From Hermodice carunculata (taxonomy: Eukaryota; Annelida; Polychaeta; Eunicida; Amphinomidae): a stretch of DNA of 64,000 bases. Each line of letters opens with the position of its first letter. Positions within the stretch are counted from its first letter, which is position 1. Both the position numbers and the translations under genes were made by a program. Below are positions 52,115 to 62,859 of the stretch, in pieces. The notes beneath the pieces were generated by a model. It saw nothing but the letters and a program-made list of their open reading frames with translations, ran no database searches and was not told the origin of the DNA. The stretch spans positions 61,156,470 to 61,220,469 of the forward strand of contig OZ026630.1 in NCBI GenBank assembly GCA_964020975.1. Reading direction: 5' to 3'.

Positions 52115-53104
52115 AGCTCATTGTCACTGTTGTTTAGTGACAGAGTCATAGAGTTTTGGCAGGAAATTAATATGCATACAGTCTTGTGGTGCTTTAAATC
52201 AAACTGTTTGAAACATTGTGGGCTTAGGTCATAGAACATTGAACTGCATGATTTTTTTAATGATGACCTATGCAGTTTGATGTATTATGTATATATGTAC
52301 ATGTATATATTGTGTCTTTATCATTGTTTCAGACCACGGAACAACTACATGAAATAGGAGCAAAAACCCGGTATATTCAGTATGTGTGGAAATAAGGTAG
52401 GGTTATATATATATCATTGAAGCTATTTGATTACATATTTCTGTACTTGTGAGTTCCACATACATGCACAGTGAGGCCACCTCCTTTACAGAGGCTGTTT
52501 CTCTGGTCAGAACTCAGAAAGTTCATTTTCCCCCTCAAGAGAAGCCACCCTTCTTTGGCTTAGTTCTAGTGCACGTGGGGTAGCTGTAGGGGGGTGGGGG
52601 TCGTGAGACACTCTACATATATGCATTTGTAATTGCTTTTGTGCAGGTGTAAACATGTACATGAGTTTAGACAAGTGTGTGCCTGAAACAGTTGACAAGA
52701 AAAAAAAACAAACAAACCAGTCACTGAGGATGGAAATATAAATGTGTATGTCAGATGTTCATGGACAGATCTGAGGCAAAGTTTATTCATTGAACATAAT
52801 ATTTCCACAGATGACTCTGGGACATGGAAAAATACATGTGAAATGATAGATGTTATTAAAATAAATAAGTAAATCCAGCTGACTTTTCAGTCTGCTGAAT
52901 TTATATTATGGTCTTACTTGTATCATCATTTGTCATCTGTCTGTCAGCGTCAACAATTTGACATCTTCCACTTTGTAAAACCTTTGGCTGGACTCTTGTC
53001 AATTTTGGTTGGGTATGAACCTTGGATGAAGTTGGCCAAGTTTGCTTAACAGGTCATTTTTCATTGATTTTTGAATTTTAAAAAATGGCCTGTTATTTTC
53101 ATGG
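52115..53104. other. intergenic, one weak exon candidate
   Basis: At 52332 a strong acceptor (tttatcattgtttcag) is followed by TTEQLHEIGAKTRYIQYVWK and a stop at 52395. It could be a terminal exon, but no partner exon or family is recognised. An AGCTGACTTTTCAGTC piece near 52877 is a fragment of the AGCTCAGCTGA repeat. Confidence 0.3.
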
Positions 53105-53202
53105 TACTGTAAATTGCTTTAATTTTACTGTATTCTCATTTTCGTTGATGGCACAAAACAGTGAAAATAAAAACACAGAAAAATATATTTTTTTTAACCA
53201 TG

Positions 53203-53442
53203 TTAACCCTTAAAGTGCTGATTTAAGACTGAGTCAACAGCTTTCCCCCAGGCACTTTGCGCACAGTGCATGCAAAGTGCCTCGGGGAAAGCTGTTGACT
53301 AAGACTACTTGCTGCTTTAGACTAGGATTGCTGGTATTTGAATGAAAGGTATCTTCATGAGGAATTTGAATCTTTTACCATTTTATGTTTAACAGTAATG
53401 AGAAAACAACTGTAGGTGCAGCAAAACATAAGTGCTATTCCC
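53203..53442 (+). mobile_element. MITE family B with full core hairpin
   Basis: It starts TTAACCCTTAAAGTGCTGAT. The hairpin arms GTCAACAGCTTTCCCC and GGGGAAAGCTGTTGAC (53231-53301) enclose a GGCACTTTGC/GCAAAGTGCC stem. The right end (AGTGCT...CCC) is worn, so 53442 is approximate. Confidence 0.65.
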
Positions 53443-53739
53443 AAGAAACTGAATATTGCTCTTTATATGCCAACTTTCTTATAGCAGGAGAGCATACATA
53501 AACTTTCTCATTAGAAATTTCAGTTTTAGTTGTAGTAGTTGCATTATACATATTTTATCATTGTGTATGTGAAATGAAAGCCCCAAGATACTTTAGAATT
53601 AAAAATTCCAGATGTGTGATGCAGTTCAGACAATCAATGTCTGTGTTAGATTAGAAGTGTGAGAATCCAAAAAGAAATTATGTTGAAATAGGATAGAAAT
53701 AAATTTATTTCAATACTCAGTATTGTCTTGTTCAGTTTT

Positions 53740-53936
53740 TCTTTCCCAAAGTGATGGTTCTCAACACTGTTCTGTGATGTTGATGGTGGACAAAAAGTTA
53801 TTATTCTATTCAAATGGGACAAGTGAAAATTTTTTGGGACAATTAAAAATGAAATGGTGGTTGCCATGGGACAAGTAAAATTCATTTTGTGGTTGTCCTT
53901 GGGACAAGTTAAAAAAATCCTTAATTTCAAGCCCTG
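53740..53936 (-). mobile_element. CAGGGCTTG-type element, inner insertion
   Basis: On the minus strand it starts CAGGGCTTGAAATTAAGG and carries repeated GGACAAC/GTCCCA blocks as at 1327. The far end is not clear; 53740 is a guess. Confidence 0.5.
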
Positions 53937-54734
53937 CAGTGAAATGTCAAAAATACAAAAACCGTGAAATTTTAAACATTTGAAAATAATTAAAAGCAGT
54001 AACTTGAGAAATATTTCACCTGGGATTTCCTATTACACACAATGATGGTCCTCTAGATGATTGCTTGGTGTCAACATAGCCTACATGAAGATGGCTTTGA
54101 TGTAATGCCAAAGGGCACATGATCATGTTACTGTTCACTTGATAACTTGTGAACTCTGTGCATTAAGACTTCATTGTTCTACATGATGAATGTCCTCCAG
54201 AAGGAAGAAGTTGAGGCTGCATGTGAGTCCCCGTTTTGTGTTATGGGGTTGTTCTCAGTTTGTCCTTTAGTCTGGTCAGTGTTTGTTAACATAATTTCTG
54301 AAATATAACTAGACATATGTGGCTCAACTTTGGTACACCTTATCAGGCTTAGATAAACTGTTTAGATTTTGTGATCACTGTGACCCACTTACAAAGTACT
54401 GTGATTCATTCTGTGATGGGTTGGCATCCAGTTTGCAGAGTGCTGTCACAGAGAATAATTGACCCTCGAAGCTGTCTGTGTCATGATAAGTACATTGTTG
54501 AGTATGTGATATTTCATTGGTATCTATGACCCACTTTTCTATATTTATGACCTATTTATTTGAAAACATATTTTCTCATAACTCAAAAAACTATCTTACT
54601 TTTGGGGAAGTTGAGTTTTAAAGATAGCTTGTGGATAGGGGCATTTTTCTCACCTATATGTCCATGAACATTGGAAGGTCAAGATCAAACATTTCTTGGA
54701 TCATAACCTACTTAAAAAAAAGAAAAAAGAAATA

Positions 54735-54901
54735 CAGTAGTCCCTGTCACGAGAGACCCCTGTCGTGAGAGACCACCCTCTCATGACCGACCACTTTTCA
54801 GAATCCCTAGTCCTATACTTCCCATGTTAATATACCTGTCATGAAAGACCACCTGTCTCATAAGACGCTGTAGGGGTGGTCTCTGGTGACAGGGACCACT
54901 G
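54735..54901. mobile_element. CAGT(A/G)GTCCCTG MITE with TA duplication
   Basis: CAGTAGTCCCTGTCACGAGA and TCTGGTGACAGGGACCACTG are inverted repeats, with TA on both sides (54733-54734 and 54902-54903). Inner GAGAGACCACC blocks are shared with the relatives at 32247 and 56809. Confidence 0.75.
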
Positions 54902-54969
54902 TAGTTTTCTTGTATCTGGGAAAAGTTTACATCTGATTTTAAGAAAATTCAACTAAAATTCTATAGATA

Positions 54970-55989
54970 CAAGGGCTGGCTGAAAAGTTGTATGCCCAAG
55001 TGGGATATATCAATTGGATTGAAACAAGCTTCATTTAATGAGTCGTAGACATAGGAATTGCAGCTGTAGTGTGATTAGTGTCTTTGTACCTGACCATCTT
55101 GTGAACCTGCCCATTGAAATCACCAGAAATGGACAAAACTGACTATATGGCAGTCATCAAGTACCTGCAACGGAAAGGGCTAACTCCAACAAAGATACAT
55201 GCCGACAAGGTCTCCTCTTTAAGGGATGATGCCCCTTCCTTTTCCACTGTTTAAGAGTGGTCTGTGGAATTCAAGCGTGGCAGAGAGAGCCTGGACCAGT
55301 GTTGACAATGATGTGCATCTAGGAAGGCCTTCAACAGCAACCATTGCCAAAAACATTACCCGAGTACATGACATGGTGATGGCTGATTGATGATTGACCA
55401 CTCAACATATTTCCAGTGTTGTGGGCACCTCTCATGAGAGACTTGAGCACATTATCACCAAGGAGCTGGGAATGACAAAAGTTTCTGCAAGTTGGGTGCC
55501 AAAGCTCTTGACAGCGGATCAGAAACATATCAGATTCCTGGTGTCCTGTGACAATTTATGACATTTTAAAGCAGATCCCAATGATTTTTTTGCTCGATTT
55601 GTAACCATGGATGAGACCTGGATTCATCACTTTGAACCGAAAACCAAAATTCAGTCTAAGCTTTCGGGATACCCCTCACCCCCCAAAAAAGACAAAAAAC
55701 AAAAAGAAAAAGCCAAGTTGGTTCCTTCTGCTGGAAAGGTGATGGCTTCAATCTTTTGGGATTCTAAGGGTATTCTGCTGATTGACTATCTTCAAAAAGG
55801 CCAGGCTATCAATGTAAGATATTATGCTGACCTACTGAGACAGTTGTGTGAAGCTATCAAAGCTAAGTGATGGGGAATGCTCACTAAAGGAGTCCAGTTC
55901 CACTGAGACTATGTGGAGAAATAACTGAAAACCATTGACTTTGTATGGGTCTTCCACAGCTAGGCTTAGAACTTTTCAGCCAGCACTCG
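54970..55989 (+). mobile_element. mariner element with internal deletion
   Basis: The left end CAAGGGCTGGCTGAAAAGTT is mirrored by AACTTTTCAGCCAGCACTCG, with TA on both sides. The length of 1020 bp falls short of the usual 1.25-1.3 kb because the middle of the gene is lost. The many stops make it an old copy. Confidence 0.88.
55129..55924 (+). pseudogene. mariner transposase (DD34D type), broken
   Basis: The start reads MDKTDYMAVIKYLQRKGLTP. The longest frame (55607-55867) has MDETWIHHFEPKTK with the first catalytic Asp, VPSAGKVMASIFWDSKGILL and VRYYADLLRQLCEAIK. After KGVQFH the sequence jumps to DYVEK and the stop, so about 260 bp holding the HQDN and SPDLAPSDY motifs (second and third Asp) are gone. 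Several stops and frame changes break the first half. It cannot be active. Confidence 0.88.
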
Positions 55990-56808
55990 TAGCTTGTTGG
56001 TAGTAACATTTTAGACCTACCTTATACTGGTTGTGACCCACTTGTAAGAAAACACATTTTCTTTCGTAAATTTATTTTATGACATCATGATAAGATTAAG
56101 GTAAAATGAAAATAGATTTTTGGATCACCATGACATATATATATCAGTTTCTGTGACATTTATTTGTACTACCCTGCATCATGATAGGCATATTCTTCAC
56201 TCAATTTTGAAACCTGGTATCATAAAAATGTTAAAGCTGTTCTCATCAGATCTTGGTCAGAGTTGATCAAGTGGGCATGTTAAAATATGTGATACCTGGT
56301 TTGGGGAAGGTATGTCTTTGAATGTAGGTGTTCAGAGTGTTATTTTTGTTGTTATTACTGTGTTATTATATAGTTTTTTCTCTTTGCTTTATAATGCTAC
56401 TATATTTTGTTATTCTGTGTATAATAAACACTACTGATTGAAGCATATTTCAGCAATTTACATGTAGATGAAGGACTCATCTATCAGCATTCTGTTTTCC
56501 AAAACATGAGATATTAATCATGTTAATACTAGACAGGGCTCATTGATTTATATGTCCACTATAAAAGGATAAGTGACATTCCAATCAATGTAAGCAAAAA
56601 ATCCAATGTTGTTTTCCAGAGGACAACCAAAAATCATGAAGTTGCAAATAGGATATAAGTGTATGGACGTATGGGTAGGAATATATGGCAAAATAAAATA
56701 TAGGAATAACTTGCCTGCAGCACTAGAGCAGATAGGAAAAGAACGATTTGTTGAACCCTGGTAGAGTTTTATATTAGATTAGATTAGATTAGATTAGATA
56801 TATGTATA
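55990..56808. other. intergenic, with an (ATTAG)n run
   Basis: A short ATTAG repeat lies at about 56772-56798. A weak LINE-like reading (RNNLPAALEQIGKERFV near 56700) is not enough to call. Confidence 0.35.
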
Positions 56809-56985
56809 CAGTGGTACCTGCTGTATGCAACCAATACCATGGGCAGCCGCATAGCCTTTTGTGGTCACTAGGCTTGGGCATAGGAGTCACTTTCTTTATA
56901 AATTGACCTGCAGTGACAGGTCACCTGCTGTACATGGCCACTTTTTCTTGGCAGAAGAGGTGGCCACGTACTGCAGGTACCACTG
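56809..56985. mobile_element. CAGTGGTACCTGC MITE with TA duplication
   Basis: CAGTGGTACCTGCTGTATG and CGTACTGCAGGTACCACTG are inverted repeats of about 19 bp with TA on both sides. An inner GGTCACC/GGTGGCC pair adds a second stem. Confidence 0.78.
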
Positions 56986-57220
56986 TATATATATATCATC
57001 AATGAAAATGTTCCTGAAAGTTTAATGTGGTGTTTTTAAATGAATATGAAAAGTGGGTGGGAGCAAACTTCATTAAAGCTGTGTCTCAAATCATGGCTAT
57101 TCTGTTTATCAGTTGGCAATTGTAAACTTAAAAGCCTAAGACATTGGAATTTGTCATGTACATGTATCTAGTTATAATGTTCATGCAATTATCTAAATAC
57201 TTTTATTCATCCTGTTGCAG

Positions 57221-57316
57221 GGTTCTTGGAACCCGTCCCCTGGTAATGTACAAAAGAATCGGGGATGTACAGACATAGTTTGTCTGGTCATATTTATCAT
57301 CTTCATAATAGGCATG
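57221..57316 (+). CDS. SLC44A1: SLC44A1-like exon 2 (96 nt)
   Basis: The acceptor is tcctgttgcag and the donor is atg|gtaagt. The 32 codons read GSWNPSPGNVQKNRGCTDI then VCLVIFIIFIIGM. Human CTL1 has [20 protein letters not shown] here. It carries most of membrane segment 1. A 111-bp palindrome begins 61 bp after the donor. Confidence 0.93.
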
Positions 57317-58528
57317 GTAAGTGTGCAGTTATCATTACTAGAAATGATTTTGGAGGTTATGACATATGAAAGAAGAGATCATGTGCACATATGTATGTTC
57401 ACGTTTACCACCATTTAGGATGTCAGTTGTTCTGAACAACTGACATCCTGAATGGTGGTAAACGTGAGCATACATATGTGCACATGATGTTGAAATGCAG
57501 ACATTGCAATGTATGCAAATTAATAATGAAAAAGGATAGGCCTATGAACATCAGGTTTCTGAGGTGGTTGACATTTTGTTTCACATGGTCCATAAACACA
57601 ATTTACTTCATGAAAATGTGTCTGACTTATTGGATATATGAGGGCAATCAAATCGGCTCTTATAGTTTTATGTTAAAAAGTTTACAGGGAATATATTCTC
57701 AGAGCTCTACATTTATTTTGTTTGAGGTTCCATGGTAGGGTGTGAATAATTATGTAATGTATGACAAAAATTTGAGTATTTAGTTGGGACTTACATGATA
57801 TGTATAAGCCGAGAATTTGCATTAAAAAATCATCAGTTTTGCATAATTCTAACTCAGCAAATGTTGAGGAGGGCGAGGCCAAAAATGACTGTTGTCCTCT
57901 TCTGTAACACCTGACCAGTTTCCACATTGTTGTGTCTCATCATATCATAGCCTGGTGTGACATACACGTAACTAACGTCAAGGTGTATGTTTCACGTCCT
58001 TGGTCTTGCATATGTGACGTGACAATAGTCAAAATTGACATAGTTGTCATGTTTTACCCTGTTTGCAATGCACTATGGGTACAAATGAATGTCACAACTG
58101 TGACATTCATTGTACCCAGATGCCTTCTTGTCATCTTAAAAAGTGTATTTGTGGCAGTGGTGTGATGTGACAGCCTCTACCCTCAATAAAGATTTTTCAC
58201 GACTTGTTGGCTTATGGAACAGATGTTTCACAAGCATGTAAAGGTGGTGTTAGTAGGCAGATGAACTTGGAGGTAAAAATTTAGCATATAACTGAAAAGG
58301 GAGTTCATCTGCCACTAACACCCATAATTCTAATTCAAGTGCATGTGATGAATGGTTGCAATTTTTCTGTTTTATGTTTTAGATATGCATAGCAGGGTTT
58401 TCATTGGTACAAGGAAATGCAATGCGATTGGTGTATGGCTATGACAGTTTTGGCAACACATGTAACATGAAGAATCAAAAGCTACATGAGAATCTTACCC
58501 TCAGTGGACAGGACTTATCTGACAGAAA
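57221..58528 (+). CDS. SLC44A1: SLC44A1/CTL1-like choline transporter, two N-terminal exons
   Basis: Two exons join in phase 0 and match the N terminus of choline transporter-like protein 1, from just after the first codons to the start of the first extracellular loop. Family members are multi-pass proteins of plasma and mitochondrial membranes that carry choline (and ethanolamine) for phospholipid synthesis. The spliced reading crosses the first membrane segment, CTDIVCLVIFIIFIIG then MICIAGFS, and goes on to RLVYGYDSFGNTCNMKNQK, where human has RLVSGYDSYGNICGQKNTK. The first exon (MGCC-type in vertebrates) was not found between 31700 and 57220, and the next exon (YVFF block) is not visible before 64000. 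The gene is therefore partial at both ends. CTL1 fits better than other SLC44 members because of the GYDSxGNxC block and the K-ending of exon 3. Confidence 0.94.
57378..57488. repeat. 111-bp near-perfect palindrome in the SLC44A1 intron
   Basis: Two 55-nt arms meet at a single base (57433). ATCATGTGCACATATGTATG starts the left arm, GTTGTTC T GAACAAC is the centre, and CATACATATGTGCACATGAT ends the right arm. I count two mismatched pairs. It starts 61 bp after the exon 2 donor. Confidence 0.85.
58077..58117. repeat. short hairpin (about 20-bp arms)
   Basis: GGGTACAAATGAATGTCACA pairs with TGTGACATTCATTGTACCC with one bulge. Confidence 0.7.
58229..58315. repeat. hairpin with about 20-bp arms
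   Basis: GGTGTTAGTAGGCAGATGAAC pairs with the reverse complement GTTCATCTGCCACTAACACC, with about 45 bp between. Confidence 0.65.
58383..58528 (+). CDS. SLC44A1: SLC44A1-like exon 3 (146 nt)
   Basis: The acceptor is tttatgttttag and the donor is aa|gtaaga. The reading is ICIAGFSLVQGNAMRLVYGY then DSFGNTCNMKNQKLHENL and TLSGQDLSDRK. The motif NLTLSG includes a possible N-glycosylation site in the predicted extracellular loop. It ends in phase 2, as expected for the split lysine codon before YVFF in the family. Confidence 0.95.
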
Positions 58529-59399
58529 GTAAGAGATTGATAAGTGGTCATGCTTTATAATGCTGATATTGGTGTCCGTGGAGTAGAATTTATTTGTCAT
58601 AGCGAAACTGCCACCTAATAAGGGTAAATTCCACAGAAATTGTTGGGAAAAGGTCTTTGATGATTAATCAAGAGACCTACTTTACTAAGTTAGAATGTGC
58701 TCAAAGATGGAAATTTTAAAACAAGATTCCTAGATAAAGAATTCTCCTGGGCTCATCAATTTTCGTGTCGTATTGCTTTGGAAAAGTGACCAGCAAAATA
58801 AGTTGGTGAGCTACTGATTCTCATTTAGGTTGTTGTGTTTTCAATGCTTTTAACAGAAACATCTTGTGTGTGTTGAAATTCCATACTAAGGACACAGTAC
58901 AACACCATAGGTCACTTAAGCTGGTCTCCATGCACTTTAGGTGCTTTGCCAGAGCTCCCATAAAAATTGTGTGGGTCCAGTGCTGTGACCATGCTGCTGC
59001 ACTCACTGACATCCAGGCCCTGTGGTTTTGCACAGCGCTCCTGGTGGCCACAATACGTCAAAGCAAGCATGCGCACATCAGTTTCCTACTCTGATGTCCA
59101 TTACTAGTGAACACATATTATTGGAAGCTCCCGTTTTTTTACCCTCGGCACAAAAAGTGCCAGAGGGTATTGTCGTCCCCAGCTCACCCATATATTTTAA
59201 AGGTTGAGAGGACCGGTTTAAAACCACCAGTTGCCTTTTGTTGGTGACTGCCTGTCTCAAGTCAGGAGTGAAATTTGTTTCTTCACATTGGTATTGGAAG
59301 ATGAATGTTGATGCTTTGGTAGCTCTGTAATCTCTTTGCTGTCATTGTTGGGTTTGATATTTATGAATATGGGTCATGTTTTTCTACATAAGTGTATGA
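58529..59399. other. SLC44A1-like intron, nothing firm
   Basis: No further SLC44A1 exon (YVFFLDPCN block) was seen here or to the end of the window. Confidence 0.4.
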
Positions 59400-59890
59400 T
59401 ACTAGAGACATCCGTTTGTCTGTCCTTCCGTCCATCTTGTCAACATTACTGCGATATGTATAAAAAAATATTCATTGTAGCTGTTCCAAATTTTTGTCAC
59501 AAAAGGACCTTTTGATGGACCTGATTCCTCTGATTATTTTAAAACTTTTTATGAAACTTTTAAGGTTTTTATATGAAGGCCGCCTGAGTGGCATCAACCC
59601 TGACGACATTATTACAATATCTCAAAAAATATTGACCACAGCTTTACCAAATTTTTGTCAGAGATGTATCTTATGATGGACCAGGTGTCTATCGAAAGCC
59701 AGTTTCATCTGATAATTTTAAACAATTTTTATGAAACTTTAAATGTACTTATTTGAAGGCCATCTCAGTGGCATCAACCCTGACATTACTGCGATATCTC
59801 CAAAAATATTCACTGTAGCTTTACCAAATTTTTGTCAGAGATGCCCCTTATCATGGACCAGGTTCCTAATGGAAACCAACTACTGCTTAT
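59400..59890 (+). repeat. 180-bp tandem repeat block, left part
   Basis: Units with GAAGGCC(G/A)(C/T)CT(G/C)AGTGGCATCAACCCTGAC, ATTCACTGTAGCTTTACCAA and GATGGACCAGGTTCCTA repeat with a period near 180 bp. The head has GTCTGTCC and CCGTCC. The block is cut at about 59890 and resumes near 62020. Confidence 0.7.
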
Positions 59891-59892
59891 TA

Positions 59893-62015
59893 TTTTTTTA
59901 GCTCAGCTGATAATTCAGCTGAGCTTTAGGGAGAGTGAGGCATCCTTCGTTTGTCTGTCGTCCGTTCTCAATTCACATTTTCGACTTCACTAAAACCGTC
60001 AGCTGGATCCACTTCAAACTTGATGGGGATGTGCCTTGGGTGGGTCTCTACCAAGTTTGTTCAAATGGTCATGGTCCAGTGATTTTCGGATTTTTAATAA
60101 ATTTTTTGTTCTTTTTTGGGCAAATCTTAAAAATTCTTCGAAGAAACGCTTACCCAATTGCTTTGATATCACACAGGAACACTCCCTGGGACTTTTAGTT
60201 CTTAATTTGTTCACCAGGTGGCGCTGCAATTTAAAAAAATTTTTTTAACGAATTTTTGTGTGCTATAGCTATTCTCGACTTCTTCTCTAGAACCGTCACT
60301 CAGATTAAGCTGAAGCACGGTGGATATGTTCCTTGTGGAAGGGTCAAACAAAGTTGTTCCCTATGTGGGAATGCTGTCAATTCCTGGTTTTTAATGATTT
60401 TTTCAATTCGGGTACTTATCAGTCAATGCAGCTTTCCAATTGATAACTATAGAAGTCAATGAGCATTCTAATGCGAATTCACATTTTTGACTTCTTCTCC
60501 AAAACCGTCATCCAGATTTACTTCAAACTTTGTGGCAATGTACCTTGGGTGGCTTTCTACCAGGTTTGTTCAAATGGTCATACTCCAGGGACTTTTGGAT
60601 TTTTAATGAATTTTTTTGTTCTCTTTTTGGACAATGTTAAAAAATCTTCTTCTCCGAAACCGCTTACCCAATTGCTTTGATATCACACAGGAAGACACCT
60701 AGGGACTCCTTGTTGTTAATTTGTTCACCAGGTGGCGATTCAAATTTTTTTCTAATTTCATATGATTTTTTTTGTGTGTTATAGCTATTCTCGACTTCTT
60801 CGCCAGAACCGTCACTCAGATTAAGCTTAAATGTGGGGAATATGTTCCTTGTGGAAGGGTGAAACAATGTCGTTCCCTATGTGGAAATGCTGCGGATTCC
60901 TGATGTTTAATGATTTCTTCAATTCGGCTCCTTTTCCGTAAATGCACCTTTCCTATTGATTACCATATAAGTCAATGGGCATTCTGGTGCTTATTCACAT
61001 TTTCTACTTCTTCTCCAAAACCGTCATCCAGATTTAATTCAAACTTGGTGGGGATATACCTTGGGTGGGTGTCTACCAGGTTTGTTCCAATGGTCATGTT
61101 CCAATGAATTTTGGATTTTTTTATGATTTTTTTTTTGGAAAATCTTTACAAAAGTTTTAATAGGAAAGTTTAACATGGTTATTTCTTGTAATGGTTATAA
61201 CTTAAATATTTTTGGCCAGATTTACTTCAGACTTGGTTGGGATGTGCCTTGGATGGATCTCTACCAAGTTTGTTCAAATGGTCACGCTCTATTGATTTTT
61301 TTGATTTTTTATGAATTTATTTTTGTTTTTTTGGGGTCAACCTTTAAAACTCTTCTCCTCTGAAACCGCTCACCCAATTGCTTTGATATCATACATTGAC
61401 ACTCCCAGGGACACCTAGTTCCCAATTTGTTCACCAGGTGGCGCTTAAATTTTTTTCCTAATTTTTTGTGTATTTTATGTATGGTTTTGCTATTTTTCAC
61501 TTGTTCTCAGAACCGTCACTCAGATTAAGGTGAAATGTGATGGATATGTTCTTGTGGAAGGATCAGACAAAGTTGTTTACTAGGTGGCACTGCTTAGGAT
61601 TCCTGATTTTTAAGGATTTTCAATTTGGGTACTTATCGGTCGATGCAGCTTTCCTATTGATTACTATGTGAGTCAATGGGCATTCTAGTGCTAATTTTCA
61701 GGACAGCTGACACGAAATTTACTGTTTACTTGATAACTTGAGATCTGTTTTGAGTTAGTTACGTGATGCTGCACATGTTAATGTTTTTGTATGAAGGTCA
61801 TGCTTAGACAGTACATGAATGACTTTGACCTTGTTTCTGGGGTCACAGTGCAACATACATGAATTTTACTCTTCATTTTAACTTGAACTACTTGAACCTT
61901 GATGTTGCACATGTTAGTGTTCTTGTATAAAGGTCCTTTCCCAAGTTCATAGAGCTGCAAGTGTGCTGAATGTCAAGATCATCTGACCATGGGCTGTTCA
62001 CACAGCCTTCTTGTT
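59893..62015 (+). repeat. AGCTCAGCTGA-type repeat, copy 3 (longest), inserted in the tandem block
   Basis: It opens with AGCTCAGCTGA TAAT TCAGCTGAGCT and ends near CACAGCCTTCTTGTTTT. At least three internal units each carry CGACTTCTTC, ACCGTCACTCAGATTAAG, CCTTGGGTGG, TTCAAATGGTCAT and TTGTTCACCAGGTGGCG. Frames on both strands translate these repeats and are not genes. Confidence 0.7.
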
Positions 62016-62019
62016 TTAA

Positions 62020-62620
62020 CTTTCCATGAAAATTTTAAAATATTTATTTCAAGGCCGTCTGAGTTGCGCATAAGGGGACAACGTTACCATATTATCTCAA
62101 AAAATATGCATAGTAGCTTTACCAAATTTTGTCACAGACGAACCTTATGATGGGCCAGATTCCTATTGAAAACAAGCTTCCTCTGATTATTTGTAAACTT
62201 TTTATGAAACTTAATGTATTTATTTGAAGGCTGTTTGAGTGGCATCAACTCTGACAGTGTTACTGCAATATCTTAAAAAAATATTGACCTCAGATTTACC
62301 TTTTTTTTTGTCAGACATGCATCTTATGATGGACCAGGTTCCTATTAAAACCAGCTTCCACTTTGTATTTATAAACTTTTCATGAAACTTTAAAGTATTT
62401 TTGTCAAGGCCATCTGAGTAGTGCACAAGGGGACGATGTTACCATAATATCTCAACAAGGATCCATGGCAGCTTCACTGAATTTTTTTTTTAGAGATGCA
62501 CATTATAGTGGTCCACATTCCTATCGAAAACATGCTTCCGCTTAATGTTTTCAAACTTGTTATGAAATTTTTGAAATATTTATTTGAAGGCTGTCTGAGT
62601 GGCGCACAGCACAGTGGTCT
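62020..62620 (+). repeat. 180-bp tandem repeat block, right part
   Basis: Units with CAAGGC(C/T)(G/A)TCTGAGT and CTTATGATGG(A/G)CCAG continue at about 62050, 62227, 62406 and 62587, with the same period as the left part. Confidence 0.65.
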
Positions 62621-62859
62621 CTGTCACCAGAACTTACCCCAAGAACACATCCAAAATTGCTCTTTCATTTCACAGACAATAATATGGAAAATGTATGTAA
62701 AGTGTTCTACGGCGAAGTCTCAAAGAAGACAAAAAAATAGCAGACTTGAGGAAAAAAAGACTGTGGGCACAGAGGGTAATCCATTCTCTGAATGCACTTT
62801 TCTTACCTGTTCGATACTCTTGTTTCTTTTTCTGTCATGTGTTAGTAGATAGGTCTCCT

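Larger units (their letters stand above)
53105..54001. mobile_element. CTGTAAATTGC MITE split by later insertions
   Basis: TACTGTAAATTGCTTTAAT and GTGAAAATAAAAACACAG at 53105-53180 match the left half of the 26377 element. CAAAAATACAAAAACCGTGA at about 53949 and AAAAGCAGTA at about 53992-54001 match its right half. Between them lie a family B hairpin MITE and the end of a CAGGG-type element. Confidence 0.65.

Noticed and set aside
59935-61363. Several frames with FDFTKTV, VPW(V/M), YQVCSNGH patterns that look like a gene family
   Set aside because: They are translations of the AGCTCAGCTGA-type repeat and also occur at 14976 and 46355; frames shift between units.
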